A DNA stretch of 64,000 bases, taken from contig JAQISU010000119.1 in assembly GCA_029339505.1 (NCBI GenBank), positions 1,926,501-1,990,500 of the forward strand, in the 5' to 3' direction. Shown piece after piece: positions 1 to 13,021 of the stretch. The first letter of the stretch is position 1. Each line of letters begins with the position of its first letter. The notes below the pieces were generated by a model. That model was not told where the DNA came from. It worked only from the letters and a program-made list of their open reading frames with translations, and ran no database searches. Source of the DNA: Unio delphinus. Taxonomy: Eukaryota > Mollusca > Bivalvia > Unionida > Unionidae. The position numbers were made by a program, and so were the translations under genes.

Positions 1-3000
1 TGCGATAATAAATACAAACATCAAACTATACTATCGCACGTATGAATTGCGACAACTAGCACGAACATATACATGTATTTAATCAAGTTGCTAACTTTTA
101 TTGAGATTCATGCAATCCCTTAAAATACTACTGTGATTTGAAGTAACTATGTAAATATAACAATGTATTCAATTGTACTACAATTGCAACACACACATGT
201 GTCTCGACCCTGTATAACCGTACAATTCACCAACTATTGAATCGCCGCCCAGCTTCTCCGAATACCTAGGGTTGACTCAATACTTTTATCGGTCACTTGC
301 CCTTCACGGATCCACCACAGTTATACGTACAGACAGCATACAGCATCTACTAGAACCAACTTTCCCAAATACCTAGATGCCACCCCGGATGTTTACACTT
401 CTAGACAGCTCCGACACTCAGACTTCTAGATTTCCGGATATTTACACATCACGACAGATGTAGACGGACAGACAATCCGACAGACAGACAGTCAGATACC
501 TCAATTCGATCGCACAATTAAACAGCACAATCACGGCACAATCAATCACATTCAGCTACAATTCAGAGACATTCAGAGACGTTCAGCTACAAATCAGAGA
601 CGTTCCGCTACAAATCATCTACGATATCAGCTACAATAAAGAGACCAAACTAATAATAGTTTTTTCTAAAACAATCTACAACTTAGATCACGCTATTGCA
701 TTTAAAGTCTAATAGTGACTAGCAATTCCAAATATTCCACGTTTAAATCTGCATTGTAATAAAGGCATCATTACATGAAATGATAAACTGAATAAAATTC
801 ACAATAAAACGAAATATAAATTTAACACTCACCCCTTTGGCTGGAGAAAGAATGACGAGCTATCTTTCCTGTGATAAGATACTTTTCGTCCCGTAATATT
901 ATCAGAAATATTTTGCCTTATATATCCTCAAATAGGTGAGCAGAATTCACGGCAAAATTACCGTGCACCCCGTGATTCTAATGTTCCTGACTTCAAGTGA
1001 TTCGATGTCAGCCACATGCAAATCGTTACACGCCGTTTACCTTAGAAAAAAAGCTACTTATTCACCCCAGGTAACGCATGTACGACGAAACAAAAACAAT
1101 GGTGAAATTAGTTTGTAATTCAAGAAGAAATAAATTCAATTTTCGCCTAATTCTGTGACAATCATCACAAAATCTATCTGACCATTCATGAACATACTTC
1201 CCAAGTCTGAATATCATATCGACATGGGTCTTTATCTCCTATTATTGGGTGATAAATACTTAGTCCTAGATGAAAATGGTGCAGATTTCACTTATAACAC
1301 ATGGCCTCTTGACAATCTTGTTATACCTGAATGAATGAATGTTTTATCATGGTGCTTTTATTACCATATTTTGTTTTGAATCATACTTATTCATAAATAA
1401 TATGGCACCAGTCTGATAGCAAATATGGCTGCAATAACATCCACCTTCATTAAATGTTGTTATTACCTCGTCTCCCAAATGGACCAATCCTATTGACAAA
1501 ATATTTTCACAAGAAGACATTTAATCATGCTTGATTAGTCCACTGTTAAAATGGCACCACTGTGACATTATAAATACTCATAACGAACCCCATCTTAAAA
1601 CAATTTGTTTTCGATATCAATCCAGAATAGCTGGGCCTACTTTTTCTAAAACAGTTCTTATGATTTATTAAGCACTAACTGAGAATGGTGTCCATCTAAC
1701 CTCCAACCGGGAACAGAAAGCAATATTTATCAAAAATAGTTCTTATATTTTCTTGGTCTTTACAATTAGTGAAAATTTGACAAGCAAAATTATTTGAAAC
1801 TAACATTATGCAAATGTGACAATTACATTTATAAATCATTTAAATTCTGCTATCAGTACACTTTCTAAATTAGTGTATTTTGATACATGTATTTTCGTTT
1901 ACTATGAGATTCTTTACAATATCAAGACAGTTCTAAATGTCACTGACGTTTAGCTGACATTAAATTTTACCACAATGGTGACCATCTTGAAATACTTGTT
2001 ACTAACACTTCTCCTAAATAGATTGTTGTATTATTATGGTGTTTTCCCTAAAGTCTTATGATGTATTGTTAGTTCAAAATGAAAATAATGCTGATCAGAT
2101 GTCAAACATACTAACCATGGTAGCTGTTTACTATCATGTTATCGCTAGTCCATGGAAAGTTGTACAATATTAGGTTTTCTTGGAAACACTACGTTAGCTC
2201 TAACTGAAAATGTCAATGTGTTCTTTAAAAAATGTGAACAACCTTTTTCACAGGAACTTCAAGGTATCTTATGTTGATGGTCAAACCATTAATAATAATA
2301 AAGTTCATTTTTGTTCAATGTTTCGGATCTGTATGAAACTTAGGATGATCTAATCCATAATACAAATTGTGCAAAGTCCATATAAAAGTTTGCATATGAT
2401 CAAGTCCACTTAATGGATAGTAGCATGAAAATGGATCTTTCATTCAAACACTGTCGCAATATGGAAATGGTTCTAAATGACAATATTTCTTACCATACCT
2501 TGACATGATGGCGCTATTAAAAATAGTTGCCATATCTTCTCCTGCACGAAATGTGGAAATGGCAGTGCAATCCTTAAAACAAGTCTGGCAATATGTGATG
2601 TGGTCTTTGAAATGAAAATAGTGAAGAATTTATCCGCCAAAATATTGGCACTATTTTAAATGAATTTGTCAACGAGACTGAACTGACAATGTTGTACAGT
2701 CAAGGTTGATTGTTTACATTTGTGCATTTGTGTACTTTAATGGATGGCTTTAATAGCACAGCACCTTGCACAGATTGTGATGCATTATGACCAGACAGTA
2801 CGTTTAAGGTAATTCAGTAATGGTGTGATACGAAGCACTATGAGATTTTTCTTTACGTCAAATGTATAAAGAGTTTAGTTTTACCCAGTTGTAGACTTTA
2901 AAATACCAACCAGTACAAATCGATTTTAATCAAAACCCAGACTATGAGTGTGTCTGAAACATATCTTGAATTGTGTTACTTCAATAACGATTTTTGCATA

Positions 3001-4590
3001 AAATAATATTAGGCATGCTGAAGGATGGGTATATATTGAAATTGCTAGTGTTTTAGAAAAGTAATGAGTCTTTGTTTTGTGGCATCCACTTTAAAGAGAA
3101 CGTCCATAAAACACAATTTCGTCACGCACGAACTGGTTTCATGTGAACAAAACAACTTGAAACGTATTAAAATAATTCCTAAGAAGTTTGATGCACCAGT
3201 TTCCAAAACGATAGTTGCAACGTCCAACAATTAGAATGAAAAAAGAGCAAAATAAATGAACATATTATGAGTTATTTGAAATTTATACTGGCCAGTTAAG
3301 CATAATAAGCATCATGCACTATGCCAGTTAAGCATCATGCACTATGAACAATTCTTGATAAAACAGGTACATATCTATCATTGAATAGGCAATTCCCTAA
3401 TTTGTCTAGATATACCTATCATTAGTCTACATACCATGAACAAATTTTATAAAACGATGGGGAAAGGGAATATGATCGGCGTTAATTATGGAAAAGGCCA
3501 CCGTAAAGCAGACCTTTGAGACTGGGTATGCATGAAATGTCTTTTTAGTATTATAAAGTGCTTTGCAACTGACAATCCCATTATATTAAATGATACAGGA
3601 CAAAAACTCCAAAAACAGAAATGTTCCTATAGAAGAATAATTGCGAAGAAAAGAATAAATATTATTAACAAAATTACAGATCCATAAAAACAGCTAATCA
3701 TCTACAACAAATATCAGTGGTCTGTCAAATGCTTGTATCTGTATTACTCCATATGCACTGTCACTGCAAACCTGTAAATACGTTATGCACCAGTGCCTGT
3801 ACGCTATACGCTATACGTTATCCTTATTTCAAATTATACTGTTAATATATTTTAGTTTGGTATATAATTAAGATACTCTGACACAATGATTCATTCAACA
3901 GTTATTTCAGCTGGTGAATGACCCTTGATAATCAATATGCCAGGTTAGATGAAAATTGCTAACATGAACACTATAGTATGACGTCACCCAGTAAGCAAAG
4001 TAGGTTGATATGATACATGTATTGCTGGGAAACATCATATTGTAATTCTTTTCAATCCACATTTATGCTTTAGTACTATCTACATTATAAACGACCCTTC
4101 CTTGTAAAATAGCAAATCTATGTGATATATACTTATGGAGATACGTTATTGATGTGTTCACATTCAACATATTTCCGGTAATGATCTAGATTATATGGTT
4201 AGTATGTGAATATTCTGGTTATTATCCCAATGATTTGATTATTACTCAGTGTACTGAATAATCAACATTACATAAAAAGTCAACTAACATAAGTAATTTG
4301 AATTTCAGGTTGTGCACAGAAGTTAAAAATATTAAGCAGTTAATAAAACTGCCTCGCAATGATTTGCAAATTACAATATTGTTAATGAAAACCCATTCTC
4401 TTCAATATTCAACATTATTGCCATACTTGCAACACCAACTATATTTGCAACACAAATATATGATCCAATAAAACTAATTATGTTTCGAATTTGAAACAAT
4501 GTCGTCTCTTTGTATTCTTTTGAATTTTATTGGTACTCAGCAGTCAAGTCGGTTACTTTATCTGTGTATTTTCATACATTCGTTCGGAGT
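1..4590. other. Host intergenic DNA, no gene seen
   Basis: This stretch is AT-rich with stop codons in all frames and no recognisable domain in the short open frames. Bases 541-640 hold a few imperfect repeats built on 'cattcagctacaa/ttcagagac'. Bases 3290-3350 hold a 26-bp direct duplication containing 'gccagttaagcat'. Nothing else is supported. Confidence 0.6.
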
Positions 4591-4740
4591 CTGAAAATAA
4601 GAAATAATGTGTATAACACTCTGACGCATATTACTAAACTAATTATAAAAGAGAATTTGTATGATTGAGAAATGATTAATGATAAAAAGATAACTGTGAT
4701 AATGATAAACAAATATTAAAAAATTATGTTAGACATGGAG

Positions 4741-5400
4741 CATTAAACAATGATAAATAATGATAAACATTATTCAAATGTTTTAATGATAAATAATGAT
4801 AAACCCCATTAAAATGTTTTAATGATAAATAATTACAAACCTAATTAAAATGTTTTAATGATAAATAATGACAAACTCATTCAAATGTTATAATGATAAA
4901 TAATGATAAACCCCATTAAAATGTTTAATGATAAACAATGACAAACCTAATTAAAATGTTTAAATGATAAATAATGATAAACCCCATTAAAATGTTTTAA
5001 TGATAAATAATGACAAACCTCATTCACTTGTTTAAATGATAAATAATGACACACCTAATTAAAATGTTTAAATGATAAATAATGGTAAACTCCATTAAAA
5101 TGTTTTAATGATAAATAATGACAAACTTCATTCAAATGTTTTAATGATGAATAATGACAAACCGCATTAAAATGTTTTAATGATAAATAATGACAAACCT
5201 CATTAAAATGTTTAATGATGAATAATGACAAACCGCATTAAAAGGTTTTAATGATAAATACTGACAAACCTCATTCAAATGTTTTAATGATAAATAATGA
5301 CAAACCGCATTAAATTTTTTAATGATAAATAACTACAAACCTCATGAAAATGTTTAAATGATAAATAATAACAAACTGCATTCAAATGTTTAAATGGTAA
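4741..5400. repeat. 37-bp AT-rich minisatellite
   Basis: About 18 head-to-tail copies of a roughly 36-38 bp unit are visible. The unit reads approximately 'aatgttttaatgataaata' followed by 'atgacaaacctcatt'. Copies differ by point changes (gacaaac/gataaac, cattaa/cattcaa) and 1-bp indels. One isolated extra unit lies at about 5682-5715. This is host-type tandem repeat DNA with no coding potential. Confidence 0.85.
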
Positions 5401-5439
5401 TAATTTCATTGAGTTTTTCAATATCATTTCTTGTCAAAA

Positions 5440-6160
5440 GATACCATTTGTATAGTGATTCGTTATAATTGCAATATCAAACGATATACATAAATAACTT
5501 TCATTGTGAGTATAATGTTATTATTATAGTATTTCTCATAGGTTCTATAAACAACTATATACAACAAAATCTCTTATAAAATGTAATACAGAATTTTAAA
5601 TGTTTATTAAGATAAGAAAATAAGAGATTATGTGAATAATCCTTTGACGCATGTTACTAAATTAATTATAAAAGGGAATTTGTATGACAAACCTCATTAA
5701 AATGTTTAAATGATAATAATGTTACTGAGTCCTAAATGCAGTATCAAACGATACACACAATTAACTTTTCATTGTGAGTATAATGTTATTATTATTATAG
5801 TATTTCTCATAGGTTCTATAAACTAATATATACAATAAAATCTCATAGAAAATGTAATAAAGAAACTTAAATACAGTTTGGTTTTTATTACCTTAGGTTT
5901 AAGGGATATGATCATAATATCAAAACTATGTATGTGTCTAGTAATGTAATAATCCACATTGTGCTGGCACTGTTATTTACAAACACAATACAAATTTGAC
6001 ATTCATTATTAATATATACGGTTTAGAAGTCAGCAGAGTACAATAAACTTTAAATTCGCTTCAACCATGATACGAAACACAATACAAATTAGACATAAAT
6101 GATTACAATATACAGTTTAGAAGTCAGCAAGAGCACAATAAACTTTATGGAATATATGCA
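5440..6160. repeat. Duplicated blocks flanking the minisatellite
   Basis: The segment at about 5515-5600 ('tagtatttctcataggttct' and onward) recurs at about 5790-5870. The segment at about 4590-4670 ('tgacgcatattactaaact' and onward) recurs at about 5610-5690. A third pair, near 'agtcagca', lies at about 5985-6055 and 6070-6146. The pattern suggests local duplication of a repeat-bearing block. No gene is seen here. Confidence 0.6.
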
Positions 6161-6941
<781 letters not shown>

Positions 6942-6957
6942 GCAACTATGAATTAGA

Positions 6958-6962
6958 ACATA
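6958..6962. repeat. Target-site duplication of element A, left copy
   Basis: ACATA directly abuts the terminal AGCAGCAG. The same five bases follow the right TIR at 23263-23267. Extending to six bases breaks the identity (AACATA versus ACATAG), so the duplication is 5 bp. Confidence 0.9.
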
Positions 6963-7203
6963 AGCAGCAGAGAGTGTGAACAGACCACACTTTTCCGACA
7001 AAATTTCGATTGAATCTTTAAAACGAAAATAGAGCCTTCCTACGAAATCTCATATTTTAACCCAAAAAAATAAGTCTCCATTTAGCAAACGGAGACTTTA
7101 CGATTTTTCAATCAACTTTGGTCGGAACGATGTGGTCATTCACACTCTCTGCTGCTACAAGTTAACAAAAATAATAAATGATTTCAACCAAATATTTGAT
7201 CAA
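6963..7203 (+). repeat. Element A left terminal inverted repeat
   Basis: About 241 bp, matching the reverse complement of 23021-23262 with only a few differences. The first 194 bp (6963-7156) are themselves bounded by inverted copies of the terminal motif: the outer arm at 6963-6990 pairs with the inner arm at 7129-7156. There is also a smaller internal hairpin, 'aagtctcc' with 'ggagactt' (about 7072-7096). The TIR runs on past the inner arm into the 3' codons of the ATPase gene, whose stop lies at about 7184. Confidence 0.9.
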
Positions 7204-7844
7204 GACCGATGCGATATCGTGTCCGAGGATCATGTAAATTTATTGTTATAAATCCGTGCGGGGTCGACTGAGCGTTACTAAAGAAATTTTTAAATTGATT
7301 GAAGTCCATATCGGAACACCATGTCTGCCAAATATTTCGTAGCGTATGTGTATCAACGCCGTTAAACACAGCAAGAATATTACAGTTATCTCTGATCACT
7401 TTTGGAATCTGAGTGTAGCGTTGAGTGACATATATCACGTCAGTGTTTTTGTGCCTGCCTCGGGAAAATATTCTAGCTGGGTTTTTTTGATTGTCTAACA
7501 TCACATCGTCGTATACGACTAAATTGTTAATGTTCCCATCAAGATCATCCACGGATGGTGCCTCGTCAATATCAGTTATAAAATCAACTACGTTCTCACC
7601 TTTAATCTCTGAAGCGTTTTCATTAAAATCTTTTAGCACTTCATAGCATCGTTGATCATCAACGCTAGGAGCAACTAAATACAACTTATCCCACTTCATT
7701 CATCTCATTATTAAACTGAGCAACAATTGTGTCTTGCCGGATCCAGATGGCCCGATTATAATTGCGCGGATAGAGGTTGGTAGCGCTGCATGATGCTTAA
7801 CTGGTTCTCTTGTTTTAGTCGCTGAAAAAATCAATTATATCCAT
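7184..7844 (-). pseudogene. FtsK/HerA-type DNA packaging ATPase, broken (element A)
   Basis: This gene would pump element DNA into preformed capsids, like the genome-packaging ATPases of Polintons. The intact counterpart in element C is 223 aa. Here the P-loop half is separated from the rest by two lesions. One extra T near the start (about 7825-7831) shifts the frame, and a Trp codon (TGG in C) is TGA at about 7700. The open C-terminal 171 aa keep the Walker B stretch (LVVYDD) and the conserved VTQRYTQIPKVIRDN sensor region. The gene faces away from the zinc ribbon gene, with its start codon 18-20 bp from that gene's start. Its last codons lie inside the TIR. Confidence 0.88.
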
Positions 7845-7861
7845 ATCTCTATACATAAATT

Positions 7862-8140
7862 ATGGATCTATATTGCGTGAAGTATAAAACGCGTACTAGC
7901 ACAAATGATGTGACGAAGATTACAACTAAAAATAACAGATCAGCACTTACTGGTAGATGTGCAACATGTGGTAAAAAAAAAGTTAGATTTATTTCTATGA
8001 AATCCGGAGATGTTTTAAAAAAAAACGAGGAGGTGATATCGCAGCCAAATTGGCAAAGCTCCCTGGAACCCCATGGGCAAAGTGCTTCGGAGAAAAGCAC
8101 CATCCAGGATATAGCTACTGTGGTCCCGGAACACGATTAG
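7862..8140 (+). CDS. DUF5679-type zinc ribbon protein (element A)
   Basis: A small protein opening MDLYCVKYKTRT, with a second pair CATC near residue 36. The family pattern is a CxxC pair, a basic beta hairpin (TTKNNRSALTG) and a second CxxC. In this copy the second Cys of the first pair is Tyr (CVKY), so zinc binding may be damaged. The frame continues through the slippery tract at 8020-8026 and runs out at 8140 in out-of-frame phospholipase sequence. In element C the same frame stops soon after the slippery site, so the biological product is probably the first 55 or so residues, or a -1 frameshift fusion with the phospholipase. Confidence 0.75.
   Translation: MDLYCVKYKTRTSTNDVTKITTKNNRSALTGRCATCGKKKVRFISMKSGDVLKKNEEVISQPNWQSSLEPHGQSASEKSTIQDIATVVPEHD
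8020..8026 (+). promoter_or_regulatory. Candidate -1 ribosomal frameshift site (A AAA AAC)
   Basis: A run of nine A ends in C, phased in the zinc ribbon frame as TTA AAA AAA AAC. The last seven bases fit the X XXY YYZ slippery rule exactly. A -1 slip moves ribosomes into the phospholipase frame, which is open from here to the stop at 8385. The same heptamer in the same phase occurs in element C at 49319-49325. The site is inferred from sequence; mutational indels in an A-run are the alternative. Confidence 0.55.
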
Positions 8141-8385
8141 ATATCAGGCTTGATGATCAAAATCAACCCCGATCCGGCGAGTATCAGATAAACGCTATTG
8201 ATAAGGCGTGTCATGCTCATGATGTTGCATATAAAAGCAGCAATCTGCAAAACAGGCATCTCGCGGATGTGAAATTAATTCATGCGTTAAATGCTATTCC
8301 TGATAAATCTTTGAAAGAAAAATTGGCTTCGTGGTTGGTAAAATCGGCTATGAAAGGCAAATTGATGTTAGGTGCTGGTAATTAA
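8026..8385 (+). CDS. Virion-type phospholipase A2 (element A)
   Basis: The frame lacks an upstream ATG of its own; the first internal ATG is at 8050. It encodes a secreted/virion PLA2 fold: the calcium loop YCGPGTRLD and the catalytic His-Asp helix HAHDVAYK, followed by a basic C-terminal helix region. This class of PLA2 is known from parvovirus capsids and some adinto/Polinton-like viruses, where it helps particles cross endosomal membranes. That role here is inferred from family. The frame is -1 relative to the zinc ribbon gene, so expression probably needs frameshifting or internal initiation. The stop lies 4 bp before the integrase ATG. Confidence 0.8.
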   Translation, partial: RGGDIAAKLAKLPGTPWAKCFGEKHHPGYSYCGPGTRLDIRLDDQNQPRSGEYQINAIDKACHAHDVAYKSSNLQNRHLADVKLIHALNAIPDKSLKEKLASWLVKSAMKGKLMLGAGN

Positions 8386-8389
8386 TAAC

Positions 8390-9347
8390 ATGGAATCTAT
8401 TTATTATTCTCCGAGAGGATACTGTAAGGGTAAAGCAGCAATCAGTAAACTCGCCAGCGCCGCAAAATTGAAAAAGGCTACTGCGGCTAATTGATTATCC
8501 AAACAGGCTATATGGAAAATTTATCTACCGCGTCCTAAACAAATCAATTTCTCGCATTTTGATGTTACTGTACCCAATGAGGTTCATCAAGCTGATTTAT
8601 TGTTTTTACCACATGACAACGGTTACAAATACGCGCTAACCGTAGTTGATGTTGCGAGTCGATACAAACAAGCAGAACCGCTAAAAACAAAATCATCACC
8701 TGAAGTTGCTTCTGCATTTGAAAAGATTTATCGACGAGGCCCTCTACGCTGGCCAAATCTGTTACAAGTTGATCCTGGCAAGGAATTTCAAGGCGCTGTT
8801 TTATCAGCGATGAAACATCACAATGTCACCATCAGACGAGGGCATACTGCGCTACATCGCGATCAGGCAATTGTTGAACGATTGAATCGGACTCTTGCAA
8901 ACGGTTATTTGGATATCAATACGCGAAGGAATTTATTCAGGATAAAAGATCCCGTGAATGGATCAAGAGATTACCAGCTGTGATTACCGCGCTCAATAAC
9001 GAGATTACTCGAACAATTAACATGAAACCTGTCAACGCGATTAAGAAAGCGTCTATACCAAAAATGGAAATCCAAGGAATTTCACAAAAAGATTTCAAAG
9101 AACCAATTCTTGGTAGTAATGTCACTGTTCGGTATTTATACGAACCAGGAGAGCTTGAGGGTGGTAAAAAAGAGCTACCGATCCAATTTGGAGCCTCACT
9201 ACGCATACCATATCCGGTATAACACGATCTACTGGTAGACCTCCAATCTATAAACTGGATTCAACTGCTCCTCAGCGAGGATTTACTCGACAACAACTAC
9301 AGGTAATTCCCGAGGATACTCAATTACCACCGCGTGGTCATAACTAG
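8390..9347 (+). pseudogene. DDE integrase (retroviral type), broken (element A)
   Basis: The retroviral-type integrase core inserts the linear element DNA and would generate the 5-bp target duplication. Catalytic residues are visible in VVDVASRYK, VDPGKEF and VERLNRTL (D, D, E with 34 residues between the last two). Lesions: a TGG (Trp in B and C) is TGA at about 8493, and one base is lost at about 8900, shifting the frame after the catalytic Glu. Further indels occur near 9190. The C-terminal region keeps the VRYLYEPGELEGG stretch. The stop at 9345-9347 meets the oppositely transcribed HNH end of the polymerase gene. Confidence 0.88.
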
Positions 9348-12300
9348 CACCCCTTTGTCTGTTGCACTCAAGACAAGTCAGCATAACGTTATCTCTGATA
9401 TGACCAATGCTGCTATTCTTTCTGTCTACGGTAAATTGGCGAGCATCTTTATCCGAATACTGCCAACGCATTATACAATTGCAACTCGCGCAGTGATTAT
9501 TCTGTTGTTGCTTCAGCGTAATTATTAATTCAGCATCAATGTCAAATTCTCGTTGTTTTTCTTTTTGTCTTGTTGTTTGTAACCGAAGAGTTTTTTATCA
9601 ATAATTTTAACATCAACGATGCTAGCATCATCCATTGTAGTGTCATTATCATCCAGGACAACTATTCGAAGTTGATTTATTATTCGTACTCTGGATACTG
9701 CAAGATAGACTAAATTCGACCATTCGATGTGATTATCCACCATCCAAACAATTGTATCTGATATAGTCAATCCCTGTGAAGAGTGTATTGTCGCTGCGTA
9801 ACCTAACGTCCATGGGGATTTATCAGCAAGCAATGCATCTTCGACGACGCTGATATCAACCAGCACAATATCATTTAACACGAGAATCTGCTTTTCACTC
9901 TTCCCTGGAATATCAACTTCAATATTCTGCTTTCGTGTATCCGAAGGCCTATAACACAACGGTACTGGAAGTGTTGCAAATTTTTCTTTATGCGTTTCAA
10001 ATAACTTCATCTGAAGTGTGTCTCTGACTATTTTTCTACTTGCTACTATCAAATCATTTGGTCTCCACGTTTCCCAAAAATCATTCATGGGAGTTTCTGA
10101 AATCATTTCACGCGCTATTTCACATTGGATTTTATCCGGTTGTAATCTAATTAGCGCTTTGAATTCTCGTAATTGTTCATCAAGTGATCTATAATCAGTG
10201 GTAATTTCTTCATAATAGTCTACAAAACCCTTTAGCCATTCATGTGGGGATGCACCGATAAATGGTGGTGGTTGGCCGTGATCACCGCACATGATGACTT
10301 TTGTATTTTTCAATAACAACCACTCGAGAAATGTTTGTAATACATCTAATGACACTGTGCATATTTCATCCCAAATTATGATTTCAGGAATGAATTTATC
10401 ACCCATTCGATCAGGGGTCCATTCATCGCCTTTCCATCGAAAGAAACTATAATAAGTACAGGCATTTACCCCTCGTTGTTTCATCTCTCTGGCGAGTCTG
10501 TGAGTTGGTGTTAACACAATCATGGTTGACCGACGAAATAATTCAATTGCACGAGTTGTCTTTCCTGACCCACCACAACCGTTTAAATAAACTGTCTTGT
10601 ATCTACATATTGGATCAGATACCGGTGGTTCATTAGAAAATTCGGATTGAATCTCATCACACTTTAAGTACTTTTCATCCATGGTAACATCTGCCGATTC
10701 ACAATACTCATGTAGCGTCTCCTTTTTAAATCTCCAACATCCCCAATTTGCATCCGGATCTGTGAATTTAGCTACATCTGATTTGCATTTCTCGTGGATA
10801 TACATAGAATCAGTGGCTACTCTAACTGCGGTATTAGGAAATCTATTTATCATCGAAAATAAATTGATAGAAGCATAAGCTAGCATAGAACTTCTCAAAT
10901 GCGTATATTGTTTAATATATCCATCACAATAGGTAACAATTGTACCTAATCGTCTTCCATCGGATAGGAAAGCGTCTTTACGATTTACAAGTTTTCCCTG
11001 TTTCGTTAAATCTGTTACAATAAAATCGTATTCAGCGATGTCTATGATCAACCGCGAAGAATATTTTGCATTGTCGTATCTTCCACCCTGGGTAAATTTA
11101 CCGATTATTCTTCGTCCAAAATCTTTTGCTTGTTCTTTTTTAATTTCAAATAACTTCTAAATCCAATTCATGATTTGTTTTTCATTGAAATCTGGAAACT
11201 GTTTTCGCTGTTCGCTAATTATACGATCTAGATCGGGTTGTGGTAGCCAAACTTCTTTCTGAGCTCGATAGCATATAATAGCTTCGGAAACAATCAACGA
11301 TATTAGCATACCACAATCAATCAGGCCTTTTCAGATATATGTCTACCAAGCCAAAGATAACTACACGGATGTAACCCTGTAGTGAGTTCAAATAATATCA
11401 CACGAGCGAATCCGGTTAAATCAAAATCAGGTAATGGCCCATTAATCGCAACACGAGTCATTTCATGTGTGGGGTGTCCAAATCGTTTAAAATAGTTACT
11501 ACATTCTCCATACCCGAGGAAACGTCCAGGATAACACGCGGATATATCAATTGAAATCATACCGCCACGATGGTATTTCGTATTCCACAGTCCTCCATGA
11601 CCAAATTCGACGCAACTCAATTTAACGTCCTCGAGAAAATCACTTCGTGTTGGACGCCATGAGTTTTTTTCTCTTGAGAAGTGAGCTACCACTGATGGAA
11701 TAGTAAAACTATCCGTTAATAGTTTTTCATGGGAACTCTCCGGTGAAAAATCACTAGCGATTTTTCTCATTCTGTTATCTAATTCTTCAACGCGATATAA
11801 TTCACCATTTGGTCTTACAAATTGATCAAATCCTATTTCGGGATCTGCATCACTTCTAAGTAACCACACTGACACTGGATCATCCTTACACAGCGTGTGA
11901 ATAGCATCGAATAATTTCTCATTATAAAAAACATCCCCGACGAACTCCTTAGGGATATATCTCAATGTTCTATCTCGTGGAAATATTGTTACTGCAGCCG
12001 TCCACGCGTGTTTGTTATGATCAATAATTTTAATTGGAGCCCCTCGCGATTGATATTTCGGTTCGTATAATACTTCTCCGGTTATTGTCGTTACTGATAT
12101 TGGGAATTTTAATAATGTTTCTAATTTAGCTATATCAGAAATCTTTGCACCGTGCTGTTTCACTGTCAGTTCCCATTCGGTTATTTTCCTACGTCGCAGA
12201 TCAGTTAGTTTATTTCCTCGGGATGCATTTGTGAAGTGTTCCATTACCCGTGTTGCTACACAATTCAGTTAACTAGAATATTTCATAGGAGCTAGTTTTG

Positions 12301-13021
12301 CAATATCGGGTTTATTATTTAACGGGTATATCCCATAAACAATTGCTGTTACAGGATAAGATCTCTCGTAGTATGGTTTGTCAATTCCAGTTAGAATTCC
12401 TGGTTTGGAATCTCTACTCACAATGACAGTTTTTTTATCCTTGAGGATTGGTTCAAATTTATCCTTAATAATCCATTTGCCTTCGACTTCGATAATGAAT
12501 TTTATTCTGAAAAAATACTTCTGTTGGGAATTGCTTTGCAATTTACCCTTGAATTTCCAGCCCCTTGGCGGGCCAAGGTGTGGAATTATCTCAGCTGCTT
12601 TTTCATCGTTCATAGTAACATCGATGTTGGGTACATTGACATCTTCATGAATAATTCGAAATGTCGACCAACAGTATGCTGAACCGTCTCGGTAGAATTC
12701 ATTAAAACACTCCCTGATTTTACCCAGTATAGTTCTATCACCGATTAGACGTTTTGGTGTATCAGAGACTCTATCGAGATTGAATTTATTATTTTTCCAA
12801 GGCTTAATTTTCGATAATCTTTGGAACTCCTTATCAAGATTGAATTTAGTATTTTTCCAGGGCTTAATTTTCGATAATCTTTGGAACTCCTTATCAAGAT
12901 TGAATTTAGTATTTTTCCAGGGCTTAATTTTCGATAATCTTTGGAATTCTTTCATGGTATAATCAATGAATTTAGTATTTTTCCAAGGCTTAATTTTCGA
13001 TAATCTCTTGAACTCCTCCAT
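9283..13021 (-). pseudogene. PolB-SF1 helicase-HNH replication protein, broken (element A)
   Basis: This is the replicase gene of the element on the reverse strand, split into several frames. The start is MEEFKRL at 13021, followed by four 20-residue repeats, then the polymerase. Palm motif A (DISACYPG) is near 11540, motif B-like IIGKFTQGG near 11090 and motif C ATDS near 10820. The SF1 helicase follows with GCGGSGKTT (about 10560), WDEI (about 10365), GDHGQPPPF (about 10265) and ATIHSSQG (about 9785). A C-terminal HNH with CxxC pairs is near 9350-9490. Lesions: TAA at about 12265, a small deletion at about 11320, TAG at about 11158, an indel in a Lys/Asn run at about 9560, and loss of the final stop so the frame reads on to 9283. 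Confidence 0.88.
12779..13018 (-). repeat. Four 60-bp repeats coding for a 20-residue module
   Basis: Exact 60-bp periodicity at 12781, 12841, 12901 and (shifted by 6 bp) 12967. The coded unit is KEFQRLSKIKPWKNTKFNLD. It forms the N-terminal leader of the polymerase frame. Element C has a different, longer version of the unit (54043-54468) and element B only one copy. Confidence 0.9.

Noticed and set aside
936..1118. 60-codon ORF near the left edge
   Set aside because: Short, no domain, no supporting context.
4741..5400. CRISPR-like array of regular repeats
   Set aside because: Units are contiguous with no unique spacers, in animal DNA; it is a minisatellite.
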